From CBDBBY01 sp965203215 (GTDB lineage Bacteria; Pseudomonadota; Alphaproteobacteria; Rhodobacterales; Rhodobacteraceae): a DNA stretch of 64,000 bases. The notes under the pieces were generated by a model. That model had not been told where the DNA came from. It saw only the letters and a program-made list of their open reading frames with translations, and searched no databases. Below, piece after piece: positions 51,486 through 59,523 of this stretch. The stretch lies in the NCBI GenBank assembly GCA_965203215.1, contig CBDBBY010000001.1:3782001-3846000 (forward strand). The letters run 5' to 3'. A program made the translations under genes and the position numbers. The stretch's first letter is position 1; the number at the start of each line of letters is the position of its first letter.

Positions 51486-51962
51486 ATGGCAGCAGTTGAA
51501 TCGCGGCTTGCGGAATTGGGCATCGTTCTGCCCGCGCCGCTTGCGATGCCAAGCAAAAACCGGACCAGTTCGGTTCTGGTCGGCCAGATGTTGTATCTGT
51601 CCGGACACGGCGCCGCGCTTCTTGAAGACGAATCGGTCCGGAGGCGGGGCAAGGTGGATGTCGACCTCACCGAAGAGGAGGCCGTCGCGACGGCGCGCGC
51701 CGTCGCGATCAAGATGCTTGCGACCGTGAAGCACGCAGTGGGGGATCTCGACCGGGTCGCCCAGGTCGTGAAGATCCTCGGCATGATCAATGCCCATCCC
51801 AAGTTCGAACGGCAGAACCGGGTTCTCAACGGCGCGAGCGATTTGTTCTACGAAGTGTTCGGTCCGGAGGCGGGCTGCCACGCGCGCTCGTCTGTCGGAG
51901 TCGATGGACTCGTCGACTGCCAGCCTGTCGAGATCGAGGGAATATTCCTGATTAGGGATTGA
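51486..51962 (+). CDS. RidA/YjgF family protein
   Basis: 158 residues of the RidA (YER057c/UK114) superfamily, YjgH-like branch. Family members deaminate reactive enamine/imine intermediates. The sequence LYLSGHGAAL, an AVGDLDRVAQVVKILGMINA block and a C-terminal RSSVGVDGLVDCQPVEIEGI are typical. The Arg of the active site is in RSSVG. The start at 51486 has GGGAGG ten bases ahead; 51462 is an alternative. The metabolic partner is unknown. Confidence 0.88.
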   Translation: MAAVESRLAELGIVLPAPLAMPSKNRTSSVLVGQMLYLSGHGAALLEDESVRRRGKVDVDLTEEEAVATARAVAIKMLATVKHAVGDLDRVAQVVKILGMINAHPKFERQNRVLNGASDLFYEVFGPEAGCHARSSVGVDGLVDCQPVEIEGIFLIRD

Positions 51963-52005
51963 GCCGCGCTCGTCCGTTGACCGCTTTCACGCGGCAAAGT
52001 ATCGC

Positions 52006-52025
52006 TAGTGGGCCGTTTGTGGGAA
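52006..52025 (+). promoter_or_regulatory. Repeated direct-repeat motif, site 4
   Basis: TAGTGGGCCGTTTGTGGGAA, 13 bases ahead of the TTG start of the putative DNA-binding/methyltransferase-like gene. Both GTGGG units are kept 11 bases apart, with a divergent spacer. Confidence 0.5.
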
Positions 52026-52038
52026 ATAGATCGGAACC

Positions 52039-53469
52039 TTGCCTTTGACTGAAACGCAGGCATCAGCCGTTGAATCCGAACTTGTCGATTCAATCAGGAC
52101 GTTTTGCGCCGCCCACGGCATCGCTGAGTCCACCTTCGGCCGACTCGCCGTGAACGATGGCAAATTCGTCACGAGGATTGCCGGCGGAAGCAGAATTGAA
52201 ACGGACACTGCGGCCCGCGCGTACGACTTCATGAAACGTGCGGAGAGGGGCGATTACATCCTCCGAGGACGGCCCAGGCGCAAGAAGGAGGTCTCCAGCG
52301 CCGAAAAGAAGGCTGAGCTCATCAGCGAGGAGACTTCGGTCCGCACGCCCGGCAGCTTCGCATTCCACGAGCAGCGGCAGCGCTTCCACGTGTTCGCGAA
52401 CACGACGAACGAAAGCTGGGCGCTTGCGGATCGGCTTTCGGGGGATCTTGCGGCCCTTCGACCGAATGGCGACGGGATCCGCATTTTCTACGCGCCCATG
52501 GACAATGGCGTTGCGTTGACGCGCATGCTGCGCGCGGTCCACGCTCACTTCCCCGACGAGCCCGTTCTGGTGGTCGTGAAGGGCCGCAGCCTGGAGGATC
52601 TCCGCAACACGATGAGCAGGATGGTCGACCGGTTGGCCGAGCATCCGAAGCTCGTGCTCGTCATGACCAACATGTACATGCGCGAGGCTGTCAATCTTGA
52701 AAAACAAGCGCCGGACAATCCAAAGGACGTTGTCTGGCGCGAAATCGCCCTCGAAGGCTCGCGCAGCTACGATTTCCAGTTTCAGGTCGCCGAGCAGTAC
52801 GGCGAGCTGGCGAAGGAATGGCTGGTCAGGCAGGGCGAGTACGCGCAGCCCGTCTACGAATGCCCGAGCGTCGTTGTGATCCATCGAAGAGACAGTTCGA
52901 AAGCCTTGGAAGCAATCCTGCCCAAGAAAGGCGGGCCGGAGTTGCATTACGACTACGGCGTGCTGAACCGGCCGTATCTCCACAGCCACACGATGAAGTT
53001 CCGGACCGACTTTGTTCTGAAACCTTTGGCGGAGCGGCTCTCCCCCGGAGGCCGAATGGCGGTCATCCAGTCGTACGGACAGGATCCGGCGCACGAGATC
53101 GTTGAGAAGATGTGGCCGGGGATTCCCGTTCCCGCCGTATCTAGGCACGACATCATCAGAGAGTTCCGCCGAGCGCTCGGCGCCGAGCGAGCCGAATTCA
53201 CGTTCGGCGGATTGACCGACGCCCGCTCGCTCTATCGGTTCGACATGCATACGCTTCCAGTTTTCGAGGGCACCGAAATCGGCGCTTCGGCGCTCTCAAG
53301 CGCTTGGAACAACGCAGTCTACTACGCGCAGGTCAAAGAGGAGCTGATCCAGTCGGCATTGGACGAGCGCTCCCGCCATCTGGGGGTTACGCGGGATGTT
53401 CTGATGCGCAACGGCGGGCTCTGGTTCGTGAACGAAATGTTCAGCGCGACGCGGAAGCGGCGAGGCTGA
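52039..53469 (+). CDS. Putative DNA-binding protein with a methyltransferase-like C-terminal domain
   Basis: 476 residues. The N-terminal 65 residues (FCAAHGIAESTFGRLAVNDG then RIAGGSRIETDTAARAYDFM) resemble a short DNA-binding/HTH region common in alphaproteobacterial proteins. A basic linker RGRPRRKKE follows. The C-terminal part resembles a class I SAM-dependent methyltransferase fold (LHYDYGVLNRPYLHSH, LKPLAERLSPGGRMAVIQSY), but I cannot point to a clear SAM loop. It starts with TTG. The acyl-CoA synthetase gene begins six bases after its stop, so it may regulate or serve that operon. Confidence 0.5.
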   Translation: MPLTETQASAVESELVDSIRTFCAAHGIAESTFGRLAVNDGKFVTRIAGGSRIETDTAARAYDFMKRAERGDYILRGRPRRKKEVSSAEKKAELISEETSVRTPGSFAFHEQRQRFHVFANTTNESWALADRLSGDLAALRPNGDGIRIFYAPMDNGVALTRMLRAVHAHFPDEPVLVVVKGRSLEDLRNTMSRMVDRLAEHPKLVLVMTNMYMREAVNLEKQAPDNPKDVVWREIALEGSRSYDFQFQVAEQYGELAKEWLVRQGEYAQPVYECPSVVVIHRRDSSKALEAILPKKGGPELHYDYGVLNRPYLHSHTMKFRTDFVLKPLAERLSPGGRMAVIQSYGQDPAHEIVEKMWPGIPVPAVSRHDIIREFRRALGAERAEFTFGGLTDARSLYRFDMHTLPVFEGTEIGASALSSAWNNAVYYAQVKEELIQSALDERSRHLGVTRDVLMRNGGLWFVNEMFSATRKRRG

Positions 53470-53475
53470 CCTTCA

Positions 53476-55539
53476 ATGCTCCAGCTGGACCCGAAGGAAA
53501 GCGCCAAGCTGAAGCTGTGCTTTTCGCCGGATAGCGCGGCGATCATCGGAGCATCCGCTGACCCGCGCAAGTTCGGCGGTCGCGCACTCAAGTTCTGTCT
53601 CGAACGGGGATTCGGCGGCCGGCTCTACCCGGTCAACGCGAAGAACGCGGTCGTACAGGGCGTGAAAGCCTACCGCCACATCTCGGAACTTCCCGAAGCG
53701 CCGGACATCGCCGTCATCGCGGTTCCCGCGCCGCTCGTGCGAGACAGCCTCGAGGCGGCGGGAGAGAAAGGCGCTCGAATCGCAATTGTATACGGTGCCC
53801 AATTCGCGGAGGCAGGCGAGGCAGGGAAAGCGAAGCAGGACGACTTGCTGGGGATCGCCCGGCGACACGGAATGAGGATGATCGGTCCGAACTGCATGGG
53901 CGTGATCTCGCTCGCGACCGGTTTCGTTGCGAGTTTCACCTCTGCGCCCGAACACCATGACGGCGACGGCTGGCCGGAACCCGGCGCGGTTTCTGTGGCG
54001 AGCCAGTCGGGCGCGGTAGGCATCCAGATGTTCGCCCAGCTGCGGGACCGCGGGCTCGGCCTTGCCAACTGGATTTCAACCGGCAACCAGGCCGATATCG
54101 ATGTGGCGGATGCGATAGCGTATTTCGCAGGCGATCCGGCCACGCGGACCATCGCGGTTTATCTCGAGGACGCGGGGCGAGGGCTCAAGCTGGCGCAGGC
54201 GTTAGAAATCGCTCGACAAGCGCGAAAACCGGTCGTCGCGCTCAAAGTCGGGACAACGCCGCTGGGCGGAATGGCGGCTCGCGGGCATACGGCATCAATG
54301 TATGCCGAAGACAGGCTTGTCGGCGACATCTTCGCGCAGTTCGGGGCGATACGGGCGGACAGCATCACGGAACTGATCGATCTGGTCTCGGCCTGCGACG
54401 CCGGCGTGATTCCCTCTTCCGGCCAAGTCGCTGCGATTTCGGTATCCGGCGGCGGCGCCGTGATGATATCGGATGCAGCGTCGAAGCACGGTCTGGAACT
54501 GCCCGACTATCCGGCGGACGCGCTGGAAGAGCTCAAGAAGGCGAATTCCTTCGTGAACGACCGAAACCCCATCGACATCTCAGCACCCTCCATGAGCGAC
54601 ATGTCGATAACGGGCGGACATCTGAAATGGGGACTCGAGAGGGGCGAGCCTTCAATGATCGGCTACATCAGCCATGTCCCGATGGTTCCCCGTACGCGTC
54701 GCGAGATCATGCCGCAGCTTCTCGGATTCCGCTCGAGCCACCCCGATCAGTTGATCGCGATCGCGGCCAACATGCTGCCGGAAGACCGCAAGCAATTGGT
54801 CGCCTCGGGCGTCGCCGTATTTGAAGATCCGGTCGCAGCTACGGAGGCGGTGGCCAAGCTTGTCAACGCGGGAAAGGCGCACGACAAGCCTGCGCGAATT
54901 CCGTCCGCGCCCTCGGATCCGTGCGAGGATCTGCAGGAATGCCTGTCCGGTGTCGGCTTGCCCTTGGCGGAAGAACGGGTCGTCCGCTCGCCGGACGACG
55001 CTTTGGCGGCATTGTCGGAATTCGGAGCGATTGCGCTCAAGCTCAACGGAACCGGATTGGATCACAAAACCGAGATCGATGGCATTAGAACGGGTTTGGC
55101 CGACTCGGATGCAGTCCGCAAGGCGTTCGCGCATTTGGAGGGCGTTGCCGCGAAAACCGGCACGGAAGTGCGGGATCTCGAAATCATTGCGCAGCCGCAC
55201 TTCAAAGGTGTGGAATTCTTGATAGGCGTCAGACGCGATCCCAGTTTCGGACCGCTGGTCGTGCTGGGCACGGGAGGGCCTCTGTCGGAGTTGTTCGACG
55301 ACTTGACGTACGCCAAGGCTCCGTTCGGAGAGGAAGAGGCGGAAACAATGATCGACAAAGTGAAGGCCGGGCGGATGCTGTCCGGCTGGCGAGGGGCCGC
55401 TCCTGCGGACAGGCAGCTGCTGGTCCGGTCGCTTGTCGCGCTTTCGATCGCGGCGCCGTCGCTTCCTTCGTTCGAAATCAATCCCGCTTTCGTGACCTGC
55501 AATCGCGTCGTCGGCGTCGACCTTTTGGCGGATCGCTGA
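53476..55539 (+). CDS. NDP-forming acyl-CoA synthetase (acetate-CoA ligase family)
   Basis: 687 residues in the order CoA-binding domain (SAAIIGASADPRKFGGRAL near 20-38), succinyl-CoA-ligase-like domains (SQSGAVGIQMF; ISVSGGGAVMISD), then a C-terminal ATP-grasp domain (FGAIALKLNG.GLDHKTEIDG). The active-site histidine of the family is probably in RGHTASMY. Members activate acetate, pimelate, ferulate and other acids. With ALDH, enoyl-CoA hydratase and a LigM-like enzyme nearby, an aromatic or hydroxycinnamic acid is plausible but unproved. Confidence 0.87.
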   Translation: MLQLDPKESAKLKLCFSPDSAAIIGASADPRKFGGRALKFCLERGFGGRLYPVNAKNAVVQGVKAYRHISELPEAPDIAVIAVPAPLVRDSLEAAGEKGARIAIVYGAQFAEAGEAGKAKQDDLLGIARRHGMRMIGPNCMGVISLATGFVASFTSAPEHHDGDGWPEPGAVSVASQSGAVGIQMFAQLRDRGLGLANWISTGNQADIDVADAIAYFAGDPATRTIAVYLEDAGRGLKLAQALEIARQARKPVVALKVGTTPLGGMAARGHTASMYAEDRLVGDIFAQFGAIRADSITELIDLVSACDAGVIPSSGQVAAISVSGGGAVMISDAASKHGLELPDYPADALEELKKANSFVNDRNPIDISAPSMSDMSITGGHLKWGLERGEPSMIGYISHVPMVPRTRREIMPQLLGFRSSHPDQLIAIAANMLPEDRKQLVASGVAVFEDPVAATEAVAKLVNAGKAHDKPARIPSAPSDPCEDLQECLSGVGLPLAEERVVRSPDDALAALSEFGAIALKLNGTGLDHKTEIDGIRTGLADSDAVRKAFAHLEGVAAKTGTEVRDLEIIAQPHFKGVEFLIGVRRDPSFGPLVVLGTGGPLSELFDDLTYAKAPFGEEEAETMIDKVKAGRMLSGWRGAAPADRQLLVRSLVALSIAAPSLPSFEINPAFVTCNRVVGVDLLADR

Positions 55540-56978
55540 TGCAGTCGGAGTTAGGCGTCGTGCAGCACCTCATCTCCGGTTCGCTGGTGCCGGGAGAGGG
55601 GCGGGTGATCGCAAAGGCCAATCCGGCGAACGGGAAGCCTGTCTCCGAGTTCGCCGAGGCGACGGAAGCGCAGGTTGAACTCGCTGTTGCGGCCGCGAGG
55701 GACATTTTCGAAAAAAGCGTTTGGTCGGAAGCCGGTCATGACGAGAGACGGGAATTCCTGCGCCGGGCGGCGGACGGAATTATCGAGAACGCAGATGATC
55801 TGGCGGCGGTCCAGATTGCCGAATCCGGGCTGGTGCGCGCCGATGTCGAGAGGCAGATCCGATCGGCTGCCGCATGGTTCGAATACTATCGGGAATTCCT
55901 GACCTTCGAAGCGGGCGAGACCTATCGTCGGCTTTCGGGCGCGACCGCGATAGTGGACCGGGAGCCGGTGGGAGTTTGCGCGCTTTTCACGCCTTGGAAT
56001 GCCCCGGTCAGTCTGGCGGCGTTGAAACTCGCGCCCGCATTGGCGGCAGGAAACTCCGTCGTGCTGAAGCCGTCGGAGGAAACGCCAGCCACTGCGGGCA
56101 AGCTGGTCGAAATCTTGCAAAACGCAGGTCTTCCCGACAGCGTCTTGAACTGCGTCAACGGGCGGGGCGCGGCGACGGGCGCGGCGCTCGCGAATTCGGA
56201 CGGCGTCGACATGGTGTCCTTCACGGGCGGACATGCCGGGGGCCAGGCCGTTGCGGAAGCTGCGGCGCGCAGGCATGCGCCTTGCATACTTGAACTCGGC
56301 GGCAAATCGGCGACCGTGGTCTTCGAGGACGCGGATCTGGATGCCGCGCTGGAAGGGGCTTCGGCTGCCGCATTCGGTGCGAACGGAGAGGCCTGCCTGG
56401 CCGGTTCGCGCATTCTTGTTCAGGACACAGTTGCGGAGCGGTTCCTTGCAGGCTTCAAGGAGAAGTCTGAAGGCATTGCCGTGGGCGACCCTTGCGACCG
56501 GCACGTGCGGATGGGTCCGATGATCTCGCCTGCGCACAAGGCCCGCGTTCTCGGGTTCTACGAGTCTGCGAAGACGGACGGAGACGAGATCCTTTGCGGC
56601 GGCGATTTCGAACGCGTCGGGCAGTTCGTGCGGCCGGGCGCCGTCAAAGCCCGGTCGACCGGAAGCCGAATTTGGAAAGAGGAGGTGTTCGGCCCCGTTG
56701 CGGCGCTGATGACGTTCAGCGGCGAGAGTGATGCGATCAGGCTTGCCAACAGCACTGAGTACGGGCTGGCCGGATACCTATGGACCCGGGATGTCTCGCG
56801 CGCGGTGCGCGTGGCGAAGCGCATCCGTGCCGGAACGGTTGTCGTGAACTCTGCGTTCCTGCGGGAGCGGAACGCGCCGTTCGGCGGATTCAAGCAATCG
56901 GGAATCGGACGCGAAGGCGGGGAATGGAGTTGGCGGAATTTCACGGAGGCCAAGACCACCATGATCAAGCACGGATAG
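55539..56978 (+). CDS. Aldehyde dehydrogenase family protein
   Basis: 479 residues, NAD(P)-dependent. All key residues are present: Asn154 (TPWNAP), Lys177 (LKPSEET), Glu252 (LELGGKS) and the nucleophile Cys286 (GEACLAGS). The ATG overlaps the acyl-CoA synthetase stop by one base, so the two are co-translated. In a feruloyl-type pathway it would oxidise a vanillin-like aldehyde; this is inference. Confidence 0.92.
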   Translation: MQSELGVVQHLISGSLVPGEGRVIAKANPANGKPVSEFAEATEAQVELAVAAARDIFEKSVWSEAGHDERREFLRRAADGIIENADDLAAVQIAESGLVRADVERQIRSAAAWFEYYREFLTFEAGETYRRLSGATAIVDREPVGVCALFTPWNAPVSLAALKLAPALAAGNSVVLKPSEETPATAGKLVEILQNAGLPDSVLNCVNGRGAATGAALANSDGVDMVSFTGGHAGGQAVAEAAARRHAPCILELGGKSATVVFEDADLDAALEGASAAAFGANGEACLAGSRILVQDTVAERFLAGFKEKSEGIAVGDPCDRHVRMGPMISPAHKARVLGFYESAKTDGDEILCGGDFERVGQFVRPGAVKARSTGSRIWKEEVFGPVAALMTFSGESDAIRLANSTEYGLAGYLWTRDVSRAVRVAKRIRAGTVVVNSAFLRERNAPFGGFKQSGIGREGGEWSWRNFTEAKTTMIKHG

Positions 56979-56988
56979 GGCATTTCCG

Positions 56989-57738
56989 ATGCTTGGCAAC
57001 AAGAGAATAATCGTCACCGGCGCCGCACAGGGCATCGGCGCGGCTCTGGCTTCCGGCTTTGCGGAGATGGGTGCGCAGGTAGTGCTCGCCGACGTTCGGG
57101 ATCCCGCCGAAGCGGCGGATCGAATCCGCGAGCAGGGCGGAAAAGCGATCAGCGTGACCGCGGATGTCACTCTCGCATCGGACTGCGCGCGCATGGTGGA
57201 TGCGGCGGAAGGCGAATTCGGCGGCCTGGATGGGCTCGTATGCAATGCGGCGCTGTTTGCGGAACTGCCGCTCGAGTCTTTCGACAAGATCGACGAGACC
57301 CTTTGGGACCGCGTGATGGCTGTGAATGCCAAAGGGCCTTGGCTTGGAGTCAAGGCTGCTGTACCCGCCATGACTCGGTGCGGCGGAGGATCCATCGTCA
57401 TGATCGGCACCAACCGGCTGCTGGCCGGATACCCGGGGCTGCTGCATTACGACGCGTCGAAGGGCGCTGTGCTTGCCATGGCCCGATCGCTGATCCGGGA
57501 ACTGGGACCGATGAACATCCGCGTGAACACGATTCTGCCGGGCTTGACCTTCAGCGAAGGCGTGCGTGCGCGGGAAGGAATAGTCGAGCGGGCGGACCGG
57601 GTCGCAAAGGGAAGGTCGCTGGGTCGGAACCAGCATCCGGAAGACTTGGTCGGACCGACGGCATTCTTTTTGAGCGACCACAGCGGGTTTGTAACCGGTC
57701 AGTCGCTGGTCGTGGACGGCGGCGGCATCGTTCAATAA
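56989..57738 (+). CDS. Short-chain dehydrogenase/reductase
   Basis: 249 residues with a Rossmann fold: TGAAQGIG at 10-17, NAA in LVCNAALF, and the catalytic Tyr-x3-Lys in HYDASKG. The residue 13 positions before the Tyr, normally Ser, is Thr (IGTNRLLAG), an uncommon but sometimes tolerated change. The C-terminal FVTGQSLVVDGGGI is typical of classical SDRs. It is ten bases after the ALDH gene and belongs to the same operon. Confidence 0.92.
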   Translation: MLGNKRIIVTGAAQGIGAALASGFAEMGAQVVLADVRDPAEAADRIREQGGKAISVTADVTLASDCARMVDAAEGEFGGLDGLVCNAALFAELPLESFDKIDETLWDRVMAVNAKGPWLGVKAAVPAMTRCGGGSIVMIGTNRLLAGYPGLLHYDASKGAVLAMARSLIRELGPMNIRVNTILPGLTFSEGVRAREGIVERADRVAKGRSLGRNQHPEDLVGPTAFFLSDHSGFVTGQSLVVDGGGIVQ

Positions 57739-57750
57739 GGAGTGTTCAAG

Positions 57751-57945
57751 ATGGCGATCATCAACGTCACGATTTTGAAGGGCAGAAGCCGGGAAACAAA
57801 AAACAGAATTATTGAAGGGCTGACCGATGTCATGGTCGACGTGATCGACGCGAAGCCGCACCAAGTCCGGGTGGTCATCAACGAAGTTGAGGGCGGCAAC
57901 TACGCGGTCGGCGGCAAACCCCTGCATCTGGACGACCGGGATTGA
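57751..57945 (+). CDS. 4-oxalocrotonate tautomerase-like protein without Pro1
   Basis: 64 residues including Met. It aligns without gaps to 4-oxalocrotonate tautomerase. After Met removal, Arg11 (KGRS), Arg39 (QVRVVI) and an aromatic residue at position 50 (Tyr for Phe) are all in place. Position 1 is Ala instead of the catalytic Pro. The start is fixed by AAGGAG eight bases ahead of MAIINV; an upstream ATG (MFKMAII) would also not give Pro1. The normal general base is therefore absent. It is the last gene of the acyl-CoA synthetase/ALDH/SDR operon. Confidence 0.85.
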   Translation: MAIINVTILKGRSRETKNRIIEGLTDVMVDVIDAKPHQVRVVINEVEGGNYAVGGKPLHLDDRD

Positions 57946-57982
57946 ATGTTTGTACTGCGCTCCGGGGATTGCAAATTCGCGC

Positions 57983-58002
57983 TAGTGGGATAATTGTGGG
58001 CA
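57983..58002 (+). promoter_or_regulatory. Repeated direct-repeat motif, site 5
   Basis: TAGTGGGATAATTGTGGGCA, one base different from site 2, lying 43 bases before the isochorismatase-type gene. Confidence 0.6.
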
Positions 58003-58045
58003 GAGTGCGGCTGATCGCGCGGCCGCGGCTTCTGCGAGACTTGAC

Positions 58046-58717
58046 ATGCCCCACACCGTGAAAATTCCCGACTACGTCATCCAGAGGATCATGGGCAAGC
58101 GAGGGCGGCTGAACGTGTTCGAGGAGTTCGAAGCCTCGAAGACGGCGTTTCTGGTCATAGACATGCAGAACTTTTATGTGGCGGAGGTCGACACCGCCAA
58201 GTCAATAGTTCCGAACATCAACCGGCTGGCTGCGGCATGCCGGGAAACGGGAGTGCCCGTGATCTGGGTTGTGATGACATTGGCCGACAAGGTCGGCGGC
58301 TCCAGCCAGTGGAGCCTTTATCACGACTATTTCTTCACGGATGCGAAGGGGAACAACCATCTGACTCAGCTCAGCCCCGGCCACGAAGGGCACGAGCTTT
58401 ATCCGGACCTCGATTTCCGCGAAAGCGATCTCATGGTTCACAAGAAGCGGTTCAGCCCGTTCATCACCGGGTCTTCCGATCTCCACGAGCGACTGCAAGG
58501 CATGGGGGTCGAAAACCTGCTCGTGGCGGGCACCGCGACAAATATGTGCTCGGAGAGCACGGCCCGCGACGCGATGATGCTGGACTACAAGGTGGTCATG
58601 GTGGAAGACGCCAATGCCGCCCGCTATGACGACGACCATCTCGCGGGGCTTACATCCTTCTATCAAAGCTTTGGCGATGTGCGGACGACGGACGACGCGA
58701 TCGGTATGATCCGTTGA
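58046..58717 (+). CDS. Isochorismatase-like cysteine hydrolase
   Basis: 223 residues with the complete catalytic set of the family: Asp39 (FLVIDMQ), a Lys at 133/134 (VHKKRFSPF) and nucleophile Cys168 (GTATNMCSESTARDA). Such enzymes hydrolyse amides or vinyl ethers (nicotinamide, N-carbamoylsarcosine, isochorismate). The exact substrate is unknown. The stop overlaps the enoyl-CoA hydratase start, and a motif site lies just upstream. Confidence 0.9.
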   Translation: MPHTVKIPDYVIQRIMGKRGRLNVFEEFEASKTAFLVIDMQNFYVAEVDTAKSIVPNINRLAAACRETGVPVIWVVMTLADKVGGSSQWSLYHDYFFTDAKGNNHLTQLSPGHEGHELYPDLDFRESDLMVHKKRFSPFITGSSDLHERLQGMGVENLLVAGTATNMCSESTARDAMMLDYKVVMVEDANAARYDDDHLAGLTSFYQSFGDVRTTDDAIGMIR

Positions 58718-59523
58718 ACACGGCCATGCCCGAGTTCCAAGAAATCTTGGCCGAAACGAGCGGCAAGGCCGGTGTCGTCCGCTTCAACAGGCCGCAGGCG
58801 CGGAACGCGCTTACGGACAGAATGCTCTCGGAAACCCGCCAAGCGATGGAGGCGTGGGAGAATGGCCCGGAAATCGCGGCGGTCGTGCTGACAGGGGATG
58901 CGACGGCATTTTGCGCCGGCGGAGATCTCAAAGGCACGGTCTCAAACCGAATGCCGCCGTTCGAAAAGTACCGGTACCGCTACACGCGCTCTGTCTGGCA
59001 CGAGTTCATGAGGTTCCTGTCCAACTACACGAAACCGGTCGTCGCGGCCGTTGAAGGCTACGCGCTGGGCGGCGGTCTGGAGATCGCGCTGGGATGCGAC
59101 TTCGCCGTGGGTTCGAGGTCGGCGCAAATGGGCCTGACAGAAGCAAGGCTATCGCTGTTTCCCATACTGGGCGGAGCCTGGTCGCTTTCGCGGGCGGTCG
59201 GGGAGCGCGTTGCGCGGGAACTCGCCTACACCGGACGGCGGATCGGGGCCGAGGAGGCATTCCGGCTGGGCATACTGAATCACTTGACGGCCGAAGGCGA
59301 AGCCGTGAGCAAGGCCTTGGAGATAGCCGATGAGATCGGCGGGAACGGTCCTCTGTCGGTGATGTTTCTCAAGCAGGCGATACGCCGCTCCGCAGGACAA
59401 AGCTACGAGGAAGCATTGAACGCAGGGGGCGATCTCTCGGCGCTTCTAATGTTTTCGAAGGACCGGGAAGAGGGCCTCGCTGCTTTCGGCGAGAAGAGGT
59501 CGCCCGAATACAAGGGCGAATGA
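58714..59523 (+). CDS. Enoyl-CoA hydratase/isomerase family protein
   Basis: 269 residues of the crotonase fold. The oxyanion-hole segments are AFCAGGDLKG and EGYALGGGLEIALGCD. A TEARLSLFPILGGAW segment carries an acidic catalytic candidate. A TTG at 58714 overlaps the preceding stop; an ATG at 58726 is the other possible start. It may hydrate and cleave the CoA thioester made by the ligase at 53.5 kb, which would fit a hydroxycinnamate route (inference). Confidence 0.92.
   Translation: MNTAMPEFQEILAETSGKAGVVRFNRPQARNALTDRMLSETRQAMEAWENGPEIAAVVLTGDATAFCAGGDLKGTVSNRMPPFEKYRYRYTRSVWHEFMRFLSNYTKPVVAAVEGYALGGGLEIALGCDFAVGSRSAQMGLTEARLSLFPILGGAWSLSRAVGERVARELAYTGRRIGAEEAFRLGILNHLTAEGEAVSKALEIADEIGGNGPLSVMFLKQAIRRSAGQSYEEALNAGGDLSALLMFSKDREEGLAAFGEKRSPEYKGE

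Noticed and set aside
42145..58002. Reading the repeated motif as a sigma-54 promoter
   Set aside because: The spacing of G-rich units is near that of -24/-12 elements, but TGGCAC and TTGC are absent in all five copies.
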